From the NCBI GenBank assembly GCA_018241865.1, contig JAFECY010000275.1:1-6331 (forward strand): a DNA stretch of 6,331 nt, written 5' to 3'. Under the pieces are notes generated by a model. That model ran no database searches and was not told where the DNA came from. It saw nothing but the letters and a program-made list of their open reading frames with translations. The position numbers were made by a program, and so were the translations under genes. The stretch comes from Pseudomonadota bacterium (GTDB lineage Bacteria > Pseudomonadota > Gammaproteobacteria > Burkholderiales > Burkholderiaceae_D). This document shows, one piece after another, positions 1-5,667 of the stretch. Each line of letters opens with the position of its first letter. Position 1 is the first letter of the stretch.

Positions 1-235
1 ACGGCATGAATAATGTTGGCGTGCGGCACGAATATTGATGGATTTGGCGCTAATCTGATTCGCCAATTGCATTGAGCATTGATAGTATTGAGTGAGAAAT
101 AAAAATACATGCAGAGACAATTTCTGGCCGGAATTAAATTTCTTCGCGACCACATGCGTTCGCGCTTTGTTGCTTACATTCAAAAGATCAATTTACCGAA
201 CAAGTTTTCGCTTCGGAATTTTGCGCAGATAGATC
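1..235. other. Non-coding leader region upstream of the large LuxR-type regulator
   Basis: I see no convincing gene in this AT-richer stretch. It holds an inverted repeat, TTGGCG (44-49) and CGCCAA (61-66), with 11 bases between the arms, and three ATTGA-type words close together at 71, 78 and 87. Either could be a regulator site, but neither is proven. No -35/-10 pair with good match and spacing stands out, so the promoter of the downstream gene is not assigned. An in-frame TAG at 230-232 shows that translation of the next gene cannot begin upstream of position 236. Confidence 0.4.
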
Positions 236-2893
236 ATGTCGAACAGCCATATCCTTGCCACTAAATTGGTGATCCCCGACATATCGCCGCAACTTGTTCA
301 GCGCGCACGGCTGATGTCGCCGCCGCATGCGTCGCGGTTGATCTTAGTCAGCGCCCCTGCGGGTTATGGCAAAACCACCTTGCTCGTTGCTTGGGCTAGA
401 GAGCTTTCCACGCCAGTGGTGTGGCTATCGCTGGATAGTGGTGATAACGATCCGCGACGTTTTTTGATGAATTTCATCGGAGCGATCCAGACGCAGTGCC
501 CGGAATTTGACCTTGCCATTCCTGACATGCTGGGCGGTAAGCCCCTTGCGCAGATCGGCGAGATGATGCAATCGCTCATCAACCATTTGTGCAGTTTGCC
601 CGGCCGTTTGTGCATCATTCTTGATGACTTGCACATGGTGAGCGAGCCAGCGGTGCATCAAGCGCTGGCATTTTTGACGGAAAATCAGCCGCCGCAATTG
701 CAGTTAATTTTTTCCAGTCGCAGCGATCCGCCGTTTTCGCTGGCGCGTCTGCGAGGGCAGCGTCAATTGGTGGAGTATCGCGCCCATGATTTGTGCTTTA
801 CATCAGAAGAGGCCGAAATATTTTGCAACGACGTCATGCAATTGGATTTGCAACAACAGCAGGTTGCGGCACTGACCGCGCGCACCGAAGGCTGGATTGT
901 CGGCTTGCAACTGGCAGCGGTTTCCATGCAAGTCACGCCGGATAAATCCGGTTTTATTGATAATTTTTCCGGCGACAATCGTCATGTCACCGATTTTTTG
1001 CTCGATGAAGTATTGCGTAGCCGATCCGCAGAACTGCAGGATTTTCTGTTGCAAACTTCCTTGTTTGGGCGTTTTGATGCGGCGATGTGTGATGCTGTTA
1101 CCGGTCGCGATGACAGCCGCCGGATGATCGATGAAATGGAACGCACCAACATGTTTATCGTCAGCCTCGATCATCAGCGCATCTGGTACCGCTATCACCA
1201 TCTCTTCGCCTCGCTGTTGCAATCCCGTTTTCGCAATGCGCAGCCAGAGCGGGAGAAGACGCTCTATCGTCGTGCTAGTCAGTGGTGCGATAAAAATGAT
1301 CTATTGATCGAATCCATCGATTACGCAATCAGGGGTGACGATTTTCTCGGCGCGGCCGATTTGATGGAGAAGCATGGAAACAAATTATTTTCCCTTGGTC
1401 AGATCAGTACCGTACTGAATTTGGCAAAAAACCTGCCGCAGTCATTGCTGGCGCAGCGGCCGGCATTGTTGATGATGTGTGCGTGGGGCAGTTTTTATCT
1501 GAGCGACATGGTGGCGATGGAAAGCCATATCCGCGCCGTCGCCAATTGCATCGAAGGATTCGAGCATGCGCCATGCGGTAGTGCGGAGCGCGCTATGTTC
1601 GGCCAACTTTCCTTGATGCGCGGCTGCCGGCTGGCTTACAACGGCGATATCGATGGGTCGATGACGCAGTTGCGCGAGGCGCTTGTTTCGCTTCCGCCGG
1701 ATCGCACCTTGCATCGTGGCGCGGCTGTGTATCTTGGTGTGATTGATGTTGTCATCGGCGAACTGGATCAGGCGCAAGTATTGTTTGAGCCGCATACCAG
1801 CATCGCTGCATTCAAACACAATGTGCTCGTGCCGATCACGGCTACGTTCGGACTCGCGCGCGTGCATCTGCTGCGCGGCAACCTAGCCGGCGCTCGGCAG
1901 GTATACAACAAAGCCATTCGAGAAGCGCAGGCGGCCAATGTGCACAAACTCCCTGCATTCGGCATGCTGTACATAGGCATGGGGGAGCTGGCCTATCAAA
2001 TGAATGCGCTGGACGAGGCGCAGCAATACCTCGAACGCGGCGTGGAAATGACAGCGGTAGGCATGGAGTACGTCAACACATGGGGGCGCATTTTACTGGC
2101 CCAGACTCGGATGGTGGCCGGTGCCGCCGATGCTGCACTGGATATCCGAACGGAAACGCTGTTGGATCACTATGCAGGAGGCCGTTTCGTCATTGATTTG
2201 CCGCCGCTATCGGCAGCGATTGGGCGGTTATGGTTAGGGCAGAATCGAATCGAGGCACTCGCGCATTGGGTTGAGCTCACGCAATTATCGATCGCTGCGC
2301 CGCTGGCAACCGGCCGTGATGCCGAATATCTTGTTCTGGCGCGCTTCTTTCTTCAAACCAAGCGCATGGATAAAGCAATAGCGCTGCTGGATGTTATGCA
2401 GCCTTCCGCCGATCTGGGTGGGAGGCGTGCGGTTTTGATCGAAATCGGCATTCTCAAAGCGCTGGCTTTGCAATTGCAGGGCGACATGAATGGGGCACTG
2501 GTCGCCCTGCAGCATAGTGTCGCCCTTGCTGAAAATACGCAGTTGTTGCGATTATTTATCGATGATGGCATCGCGTTGAGCGGACTACTGACAAAGTTGG
2601 CGCGTGCTAGCGATTGCGCGACACACGCGCACTATCTCTTAGGGTTGATCGTTACCGCATCTGCGGCGACCGACGTCATGGGAAAAACCGCGTTGCCTTC
2701 TTTATTCAGCAAAAAAGAAAAAGAAATCGTCACCTATATAGTCAAGGGAAATTCCAATCAGGAAATCGGGAAGGCGTTGTTCATTTCATCCAATACCGTC
2801 TATTCCCATATGAAAAGTATTTACGCCAAATTGGGCGTTAATAGTCGCTTGCAAGCCATTAAACGCTTGCGCGAACTTCAGATCGATTGCTGA
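236..2893 (+). CDS. LuxR-family large ATP-binding (MalT/AlkS-type) transcriptional regulator
   Basis: The 885-residue protein has the full layout of the LAL/MalT (STAND ATPase) regulators, matching MalT and AlkS in length. A Walker A loop (APAGYGKTT, about residues 40-48) and a Walker B strand ending in LDDLH (about 129-133) are followed by an SRSDPP motif (161-166) typical of this ATPase class. The middle, roughly residues 340-800, is Ala/Leu-rich helical sequence of the TPR-like kind that binds inducers in MalT. The last 66 residues (820-885) are a GerE/LuxR helix-turn-helix with SNQEIGKALFISSNTV and an AKLGV-R pattern. The family activates transcription when ATP and a small ligand drive oligomerisation. 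The ATG is the first possible start because an in-frame stop sits just upstream; its ribosome site is weak. No catabolic target genes lie beside it, so its ligand and regulon cannot be read from this window. Confidence 0.93.
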   Translation: MSNSHILATKLVIPDISPQLVQRARLMSPPHASRLILVSAPAGYGKTTLLVAWARELSTPVVWLSLDSGDNDPRRFLMNFIGAIQTQCPEFDLAIPDMLGGKPLAQIGEMMQSLINHLCSLPGRLCIILDDLHMVSEPAVHQALAFLTENQPPQLQLIFSSRSDPPFSLARLRGQRQLVEYRAHDLCFTSEEAEIFCNDVMQLDLQQQQVAALTARTEGWIVGLQLAAVSMQVTPDKSGFIDNFSGDNRHVTDFLLDEVLRSRSAELQDFLLQTSLFGRFDAAMCDAVTGRDDSRRMIDEMERTNMFIVSLDHQRIWYRYHHLFASLLQSRFRNAQPEREKTLYRRASQWCDKNDLLIESIDYAIRGDDFLGAADLMEKHGNKLFSLGQISTVLNLAKNLPQSLLAQRPALLMMCAWGSFYLSDMVAMESHIRAVANCIEGFEHAPCGSAERAMFGQLSLMRGCRLAYNGDIDGSMTQLREALVSLPPDRTLHRGAAVYLGVIDVVIGELDQAQVLFEPHTSIAAFKHNVLVPITATFGLARVHLLRGNLAGARQVYNKAIREAQAANVHKLPAFGMLYIGMGELAYQMNALDEAQQYLERGVEMTAVGMEYVNTWGRILLAQTRMVAGAADAALDIRTETLLDHYAGGRFVIDLPPLSAAIGRLWLGQNRIEALAHWVELTQLSIAAPLATGRDAEYLVLARFFLQTKRMDKAIALLDVMQPSADLGGRRAVLIEIGILKALALQLQGDMNGALVALQHSVALAENTQLLRLFIDDGIALSGLLTKLARASDCATHAHYLLGLIVTASAATDVMGKTALPSLFSKKEKEIVTYIVKGNSNQEIGKALFISSNTVYSHMKSIYAKLGVNSRLQAIKRLRELQIDC

Positions 2894-2914
2894 CCAGATA
2901 GGGTAGTTGGCGGA

Positions 2915-2934
2915 AGGCGATGCGCGCATCGCCT
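2915..2934 (+). terminator. Perfect 20-bp palindrome, probable terminator of the LuxR-type gene
   Basis: AGGCGATGCGCGCATCGCCT is a perfect palindrome beginning 22 bases after the stop codon of the regulator gene and followed by GTTTG. As RNA it folds into an eight-pair stem with a four-base loop. The U-tract is short and interrupted, so termination may be weak or need Rho. Position between two genes supports a terminator, but a protein-binding dyad is possible. Confidence 0.55.
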
Positions 2935-2983
2935 GTTTGAAATATCTGATTACACTTGATACAGATTCATGGTCATCATGGGT

Positions 2984-3001
2984 ATCGATGTGCGCATTGA
3001 T
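2984..3001 (+). other. Possible leader hairpin upstream of the small periplasmic protein gene
   Basis: ATCGATG (2984-2990) and CATTGAT (2995-3001) pair over seven positions around a TGCG loop, with one G-U wobble. It lies about 58 bases before the start of the next gene, in its probable 5' leader or promoter region. No good -35/-10 pair was found nearby, so whether it is transcribed is unknown. Confidence 0.25.
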
Positions 3002-3058
3002 GAAACGTGGGCGCAGTAAATGGATTACCAACCCCAACGTTCATTAAAGGAAAACATC

Positions 3059-3412
3059 ATGTTCAAGCTGACACTCGTACGCAAGACTTTCGCGCTGATC
3101 GGTATTCTCGGCGTATTTGCTACCGCTACCGGTAGCGCAGTTGCTGCCACTAAAGACACGCAATGGCAAAAGCACCATCCCCGCCGTGAGCAAGTCAATC
3201 ACCGTCTGAACAATCAAAACAAGCGCATCCATGCAGAGCGCAAAGAAGGTGAAATCAGCAAGGCGCAAGCCCACAAGCTGCATCGTGAAGACCGCCAGAT
3301 TCGCAAGGAAGAACATGCGATGGCCAGCCAGAACGGTAGCCACCTTACCAAGCAAGAGCACAAAACCTTGAACCAACAAGAGAATGCCGTCAGCAAACAG
3401 ATCGGCAAATAA
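3059..3412 (+). CDS. Small exported Lys/His/Gln-rich helical protein of unknown function
   Basis: The 117-residue protein starts at the ATG at 3059, seven bases after AAAGGA (3046-3051). An in-frame ATG at 3020 has no such site and would put polar residues before the signal peptide. Residues 1 to about 30 form a Sec signal peptide: MFKLTLVRK, a hydrophobic core (FALIGILGVFA) and a small-residue end (SAVAA). The mature part, about 87 residues, is almost entirely polar and predicted helical, with no cysteine. Two segments share an internal repeat of the form [IL]-[ST]-K-x-[QE]-x3-L-x2-[EQ]-[DE]-x2-[IV]-x-K: ISKAQAHKLHREDRQIRK and LTKQEHKTLNQQENAVSK. It is therefore probably a small periplasmic protein made of repeated helices. 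Similar small exported proteins are familiar from Burkholderiales, but I know of no proven function. It is closed by a strong terminator, so it is probably transcribed alone. Confidence 0.85.
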   Translation: MFKLTLVRKTFALIGILGVFATATGSAVAATKDTQWQKHHPRREQVNHRLNNQNKRIHAERKEGEISKAQAHKLHREDRQIRKEEHAMASQNGSHLTKQEHKTLNQQENAVSKQIGK

Positions 3413-3438
3413 TCAATATTCGATCCGCTAGCCATTTC

Positions 3439-3465
3439 ACACCCGCTTTGGCGGGTGTTTGTTTA
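3439..3465 (+). terminator. Rho-independent terminator after the small periplasmic protein gene
   Basis: ACACCCGC (3439-3446) pairs perfectly with GCGGGTGT (3451-3458) around a TTTG loop, and the stem runs into TTTGTTTA. An eight-pair GC-rich stem with a T-rich tail 26 bases after the stop codon is a classic intrinsic terminator. It separates this gene from the lipoprotein gene downstream. Confidence 0.9.
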
Positions 3466-3506
3466 TCGATGTCGAATTGAAACTCTTATCCCATCAGGGA
3501 AAAATC

Positions 3507-3887
3507 ATGAAACGCATTTTTAATATAGTTGCATTGATGGCTGTCGTCGCGGCCATGTCTGGCTGCGCCACCCCGGTCAGGGAGCGTGTCGTTATTCATG
3601 AGCAACCGCAAAAAGTCGTTGTGAGGCAAATGCCGGCGCCGATCCAAGAAAGCGTGTCTGCCCAGCCAGGGCCGGGCTATGCTTGGGTGCCGGGGCATTG
3701 GGTCTGGCGCGATGGCGGTTGGCAATGGCAAGGTGGCCATTGGTATGCTGGTGCCGTGCGACCCATGCCGCCTGTCATCGTGGAGCAAATTACTGTTGCG
3801 CCCAGCCCGTCTCACTTTTGGGTGCAAGGCCATTGGAAGTGGCATGGCAATGATTGGCTTTGGGTCAAGGGAAGGTGGATGCTGTAA
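3507..3887 (+). CDS. Outer-envelope lipoprotein with two YXWGXW (WXXGXW) repeats
   Basis: The 126-residue product starts at the ATG at 3507, six bases after AGGGA (3496-3500); translation from any earlier in-frame start would add a tail before the signal peptide. Residues 1-19 are a lipoprotein signal (MKRIFNIVALMAVVAAMSG) with a lipobox ending at Cys20, the expected lipidated residue. A Val/Gln/Pro-rich linker follows. The rest is two Trp-rich repeats: YAWVPGHWVWRDGGWQWQGGHW and FWVQGHWKWHGNDWLWVKGRW fit the YXWGXW repeat family (Pfam PF12779 by recollection), with the motif W-V-x-G-H-W conserved in both. Such proteins are common in Proteobacteria, and their role is not established. Residue +2 after the cysteine is Ala, which does not signal inner-membrane retention, so the outer membrane is the likely location. 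The terminator upstream suggests its own promoter, which I could not identify. Confidence 0.88.
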   Translation: MKRIFNIVALMAVVAAMSGCATPVRERVVIHEQPQKVVVRQMPAPIQESVSAQPGPGYAWVPGHWVWRDGGWQWQGGHWYAGAVRPMPPVIVEQITVAPSPSHFWVQGHWKWHGNDWLWVKGRWML

Positions 3888-3900
3888 TCGCTTGGAATCT

Positions 3901-3926
3901 GCTTCGGCGCTGTCGTGCGCCGAAGC
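3901..3926. terminator. Strong hairpin between convergent genes, possible bidirectional terminator
   Basis: GCTTCGGCGC (3901-3910) and GCGCCGAAGC (3917-3926) form a perfect ten-pair stem around TGTCGT. It lies between the end of the lipoprotein gene (3887) and the end of the convergent − strand gene (3972), where a shared terminator would be expected. Neither side has a T-run, so it does not fit the simple intrinsic model and may instead stabilise the 3' ends or act with Rho. Confidence 0.5.
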
Positions 3927-3971
3927 GAGACGCGGCTAGACAAATCGCATCAGCCGCATGTCGATGACGCG

Positions 3972-4460
3972 TTACGCAATGGTATCAATGAATGTACCGA
4001 CTATGCTTTGCGCAAAGGTATCCGCAGCAACCGTGCCGGCAAAATTGGCATCAGACTGCAGTATGCCGGCCCAATTTGCATCGAGGCCGGTATTTTGCAG
4101 CGTGCCAGTGGAAGTATAGATGCCCGATGCGACAGAGTTGAACGCAAGCGTATCGACCAAGGCGCTATCTGCGAGCTGTTGGATGATGCTTTGTGTGTCG
4201 GTTCCGGCTGCCGGAATAGTCAGTGCTGCCGGCGCAGTGTCGCCCAATACGAGTTGATCGAATAAACCGGCAGCATTATAGGTTGGCAAAGTCAGATTCG
4301 GCACGCCAAGCTGAGCAATCACGCCAGCATCCGAAGATAGATCAACTGCATCTTGCACCAGTCCAGCATCGGTGGATTGCGCGACCATCCCCGCCCCCGC
4401 ATTGGCCAGAGAGGGTAATGCCCAAATCGGATTCGTCAGGGGATTGAATGTGATGCTCAT
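3972..4460 (-). CDS. Unrecognised acidic protein without Lys, Arg, His, Glu or Cys; possible type I secreted protein
   Basis: I do not recognise this 162-residue protein. Read from the ATG at 4460 it has 13 aspartates and no Lys, Arg, His, Glu or Cys, so its isoelectric point must be very low. It is rich in Ala, Thr, Leu, Gly, Ser, Asn and Gln, has no N-terminal signal peptide or long hydrophobic segment, and ends in FIDTIA. Absence of basic residues, absence of cysteine and an acidic residue near a hydrophobic C-terminus are usual for substrates of type I (ABC) secretion, so a secreted protein is plausible by inference. A short stretch (LFDQLVLGDT) recalls the HasA hemophore, but the heme ligands are absent and I do not claim homology. 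A TTG at 4466 is an alternative start; neither start has a strong ribosome site. It lies 154 bp downstream of the MerR gene on the same strand and could be co-transcribed or separate. Confidence 0.7.
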   Translation of the reverse strand: MSITFNPLTNPIWALPSLANAGAGMVAQSTDAGLVQDAVDLSSDAGVIAQLGVPNLTLPTYNAAGLFDQLVLGDTAPAALTIPAAGTDTQSIIQQLADSALVDTLAFNSVASGIYTSTGTLQNTGLDANWAGILQSDANFAGTVAADTFAQSIVGTFIDTIA

Positions 4461-4484
4461 TTTCAACAGCCGCCATATGCAAAC

Positions 4485-4506
4485 CTTGCTTATTCAATAT
4501 AGCAAG
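4485..4506 (-). promoter_or_regulatory. Inverted repeat upstream of the acidic protein gene, possible operator
   Basis: CTTGCT (4485-4490) and AGCAAG (4501-4506) flank a ten-base AT-only-but-one spacer, 25-46 bases before the likely start codon at 4460. On the − strand the spacer includes TATATT (4501-4496), a fair -10 match, but no matching -35 is seen at the right distance. It could be an operator over a promoter or a leader hairpin. Confidence 0.3.
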
Positions 4507-4614
4507 TGGGAGGGTATTTCGCTAGGTGCGTGCGGGTTGATGCGTGTGCTTGACGAATCTGAAATGCCTGACGGACGAATCGGCGCAAGAATGGGTGAAA
4601 AAATCGGCGACGAA

Positions 4615-5049
4615 CTATTTCCCCCCACGCTTTACTCTGCTGCGCTTCTTTCCTTCATCCAGCGCGCCGCTTGATGCCGCTTTCAATAAGCGTTGGAAAG
4701 TCGGGCATTCCATATGGCTTTTTGCCGGGCAGACGGCGGCGTGTTTCAAGCCATTGCTCATCGCCTTTAGTCTTTTGATCGTGTCGTCGATTGTTTCGGC
4801 TTTTTTTGCCAGCATCCGACGGTTGATGCGCGGCTGTCCATCCGGGGCGAACAGTGTGGCGATTTCGTCGAGCGAGAAACCGGCTGCACGTCCCAGCGCG
4901 ATTAGTGCCAGCCTCTCTAGTACGGAATCATTGAATAGCCGTCGCAAGCCTTGCCGTCCGGTGGAGGCGATCAGCCCCTTTTCCTCATAGAAGCGCAGGG
5001 TCGAAGCCGGCATGCCGGATTGTTTCGCCACTTCGGCAATGTCGATCAT
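4615..5049 (-). CDS. MerR-family transcriptional regulator with a C-terminal Cys-X7-Cys pair
   Basis: The 144-residue protein opens with a MerR helix-turn-helix (IAEVAKQSGMPASTLRFYEEKGLI, residues 4-27) and the winged segment with GLRRLF (34-39), followed by the second helical pair containing GFSLDEI (57-63). Residues about 75-105 form the long dimerisation helix. Beyond it come His103, Cys107, His112 and Cys115 in the sequence VCPAKSHMECPTF, then a helix and a basic tail. The cysteines sit where ZntR/CueR-type regulators bind metal and where SoxR carries its iron-sulfur cluster, but SoxR's CX2CXCX5C motif is absent. The start is fixed by AAGGAG (5061-5056) six bases from the ATG. It is divergent from the DUF2938 operon and almost certainly controls it through the 19-bp-spaced promoter between them, probably repressing itself too. 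The inducing signal is not known; metal, thiol oxidation or an electrophile are candidates. Confidence 0.92.
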   Translation of the reverse strand: MIDIAEVAKQSGMPASTLRFYEEKGLIASTGRQGLRRLFNDSVLERLALIALGRAAGFSLDEIATLFAPDGQPRINRRMLAKKAETIDDTIKRLKAMSNGLKHAAVCPAKSHMECPTFQRLLKAASSGALDEGKKRSRVKRGGK

Positions 5050-5055
5050 AAAAAT

Positions 5056-5061
5056 CTCCTT
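5056..5061 (-). promoter_or_regulatory. Ribosome binding site of the MerR-family gene
   Basis: The − strand reads AAGGAG six bases before the ATG at 5049, an almost ideal Shine-Dalgarno sequence that fixes the start. It lies directly against the -35 element of the divergent operon promoter, so the regulator bound to its operator would sit immediately upstream of its own coding region. Confidence 0.8.
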
Positions 5062-5090
5062 GACTTCAAGTTGACTTGAATTTGTATAGT
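5060..5090 (+). promoter_or_regulatory. MerR-type promoter with 19-bp spacer and SoxR-box-like operator
   Basis: TTGACT (5060-5065) and TATAGT (5085-5090) are good -35 and -10 elements separated by 19 bases. This over-long spacing is the hallmark of promoters activated by MerR-family proteins through DNA distortion. A near-perfect dyad, TTCAAGT (5065-5071), TG, ACTTGAA (5074-5080), lies within that spacer. Its core TCAAGTTGACTTGA differs by one base from the TCAAGTTAACTTGA core that I recall from the enterobacterial soxS promoter. A second TTGACT at 5071-5076 is only eight bases from the -10 and is better read as part of the dyad. Transcription would start near 5097, giving a leader of about 40 bases before the DUF2938 start. 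Confidence 0.85.
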
Positions 5091-5136
5091 GGTTTCAAGG
5101 GAGCATGAAGTCAATGCATTTTTAATGGAGGAAAAG

Positions 5137-5631
5137 ATGAACGCCCTAGCAGAAAACCTTTTGCGTATTGCCCTGATCGGCGTGGGCGCAACGCTCATCA
5201 TGGATGGGTGGCTGATGTTGCTCAAGCGGCTGCATGTGCCAACCTTGAATTTTGGATACATCGGTAGATGGGTTGGCCATATCTTCAGAGGAAGGTGGTT
5301 CCACGATGGCATCGTGAAAGCCGCGCCGATCAAGCACGAATTGCTGATCGGCTGGCTGCTGCACTACGCAACGGGACTTGTCTTTGCAATGCTGTTGGTT
5401 GCGATTTGGGGAGCGGAGTGGTTGCAGCAACCGCGCTTCATGCCTGCCTTGCTGACTGGTGTGGCGACGGTGGTGGTGCCGCTATTCGTCATGCAGCCGG
5501 CGATGGGTGCTGGCATCGCTTCTTCCAGAACGCCTACGCCGACGCGCAATTGCATCAAGAGCGTGCTCAATCACGCGGTATTCGGCTACGGCCTGTATCT
5601 GGCTGGTGTGGTGCTAGCGCAGTTTGCTTGA
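5137..5631 (+). CDS. DUF2938-family four-helix membrane protein
   Basis: This 164-residue protein starts at the ATG at 5137, five bases after GGAGG (5127-5131). In-frame starts at 5089 (GTG, overlapping the -10) and 5125 (ATG, overlapping the ribosome site) are unlikely. It matches my memory of the DUF2938 family, which has no known biochemical role. Four hydrophobic segments are visible at about residues 8-30, 70-91, 102-121 and 144-163. Conserved-looking polar stretches include NFGYIGRWVGH (38-48), GRWFHDGI (52-59), His76 within the second helix, MQPAMGAGIASSRTP (119-133) and NHAVFGYGLY (145-154). The His, Arg and Asp residues around the membrane boundary could bind a cofactor, metal or quinone, but that is inference. 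It is the first gene of the MerR-controlled operon, 36 bases before the flavodoxin-like gene. Confidence 0.9.
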   Translation: MNALAENLLRIALIGVGATLIMDGWLMLLKRLHVPTLNFGYIGRWVGHIFRGRWFHDGIVKAAPIKHELLIGWLLHYATGLVFAMLLVAIWGAEWLQQPRFMPALLTGVATVVVPLFVMQPAMGAGIASSRTPTPTRNCIKSVLNHAVFGYGLYLAGVVLAQFA

Positions 5632-5667
5632 AATGTTCCGACAACGGTATTGAAACGAGGTGATGAA

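Noticed and set aside
71..92. ATTGAG/ATTGAT words as a phased binding-site array
   Set aside because: The starts at 71, 78 and 87 are spaced 7 and 9 bases, not evenly, and such AT-rich words are common by chance.
3020..3058. Upstream ATG extending the periplasmic protein by 13 residues
   Set aside because: It lacks a ribosome site and would place polar residues before the signal peptide, while AAAGGA is well placed for the ATG at 3059.
3915..4265. A + strand open frame of 116 codons opposite the acidic protein gene
   Set aside because: It has no convincing ribosome site and its Arg/Cys-rich translation looks like the antisense image of the Asp/Ala-rich − strand protein, which has more natural codon use.
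3972..4460. HasA-type hemophore identity for the acidic protein
   Set aside because: Only a short stretch (LFDQLVLGDT) is reminiscent of HasA from memory. There is no His at all, the glycine-rich N-terminal part does not match, and no has exporter genes are adjacent.
4544..4990. A + strand open frame of 148 codons across the MerR gene
   Set aside because: It lies wholly opposite a confidently recognised MerR protein and shows no family features of its own.
4615..5049. Calling the MerR protein SoxR on the basis of the operator
   Set aside because: The CX2CXCX5C iron-sulfur motif that defines SoxR is missing; only Cys107 and Cys115 are present.
5070..5098. A − strand promoter for the MerR gene with TTGAAA at 5098-5093
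   Set aside because: The -10 expected 17 bases on would be GTCAAC, a poor match, so the divergent promoter could not be assigned.
5089..5136. GTG start at 5089 for the DUF2938 protein
   Set aside because: It overlaps the -10 element, so it lies upstream of the expected transcript start, and GGAGG at 5127-5131 points to 5137.
5268..5663. A + strand open frame of 131 codons overlapping the DUF2938 gene in another frame
   Set aside because: The DUF2938 frame has a strong ribosome site, membrane helices and family motifs; this frame has a Cys/Ala/Arg-rich translation typical of an off-frame reading.
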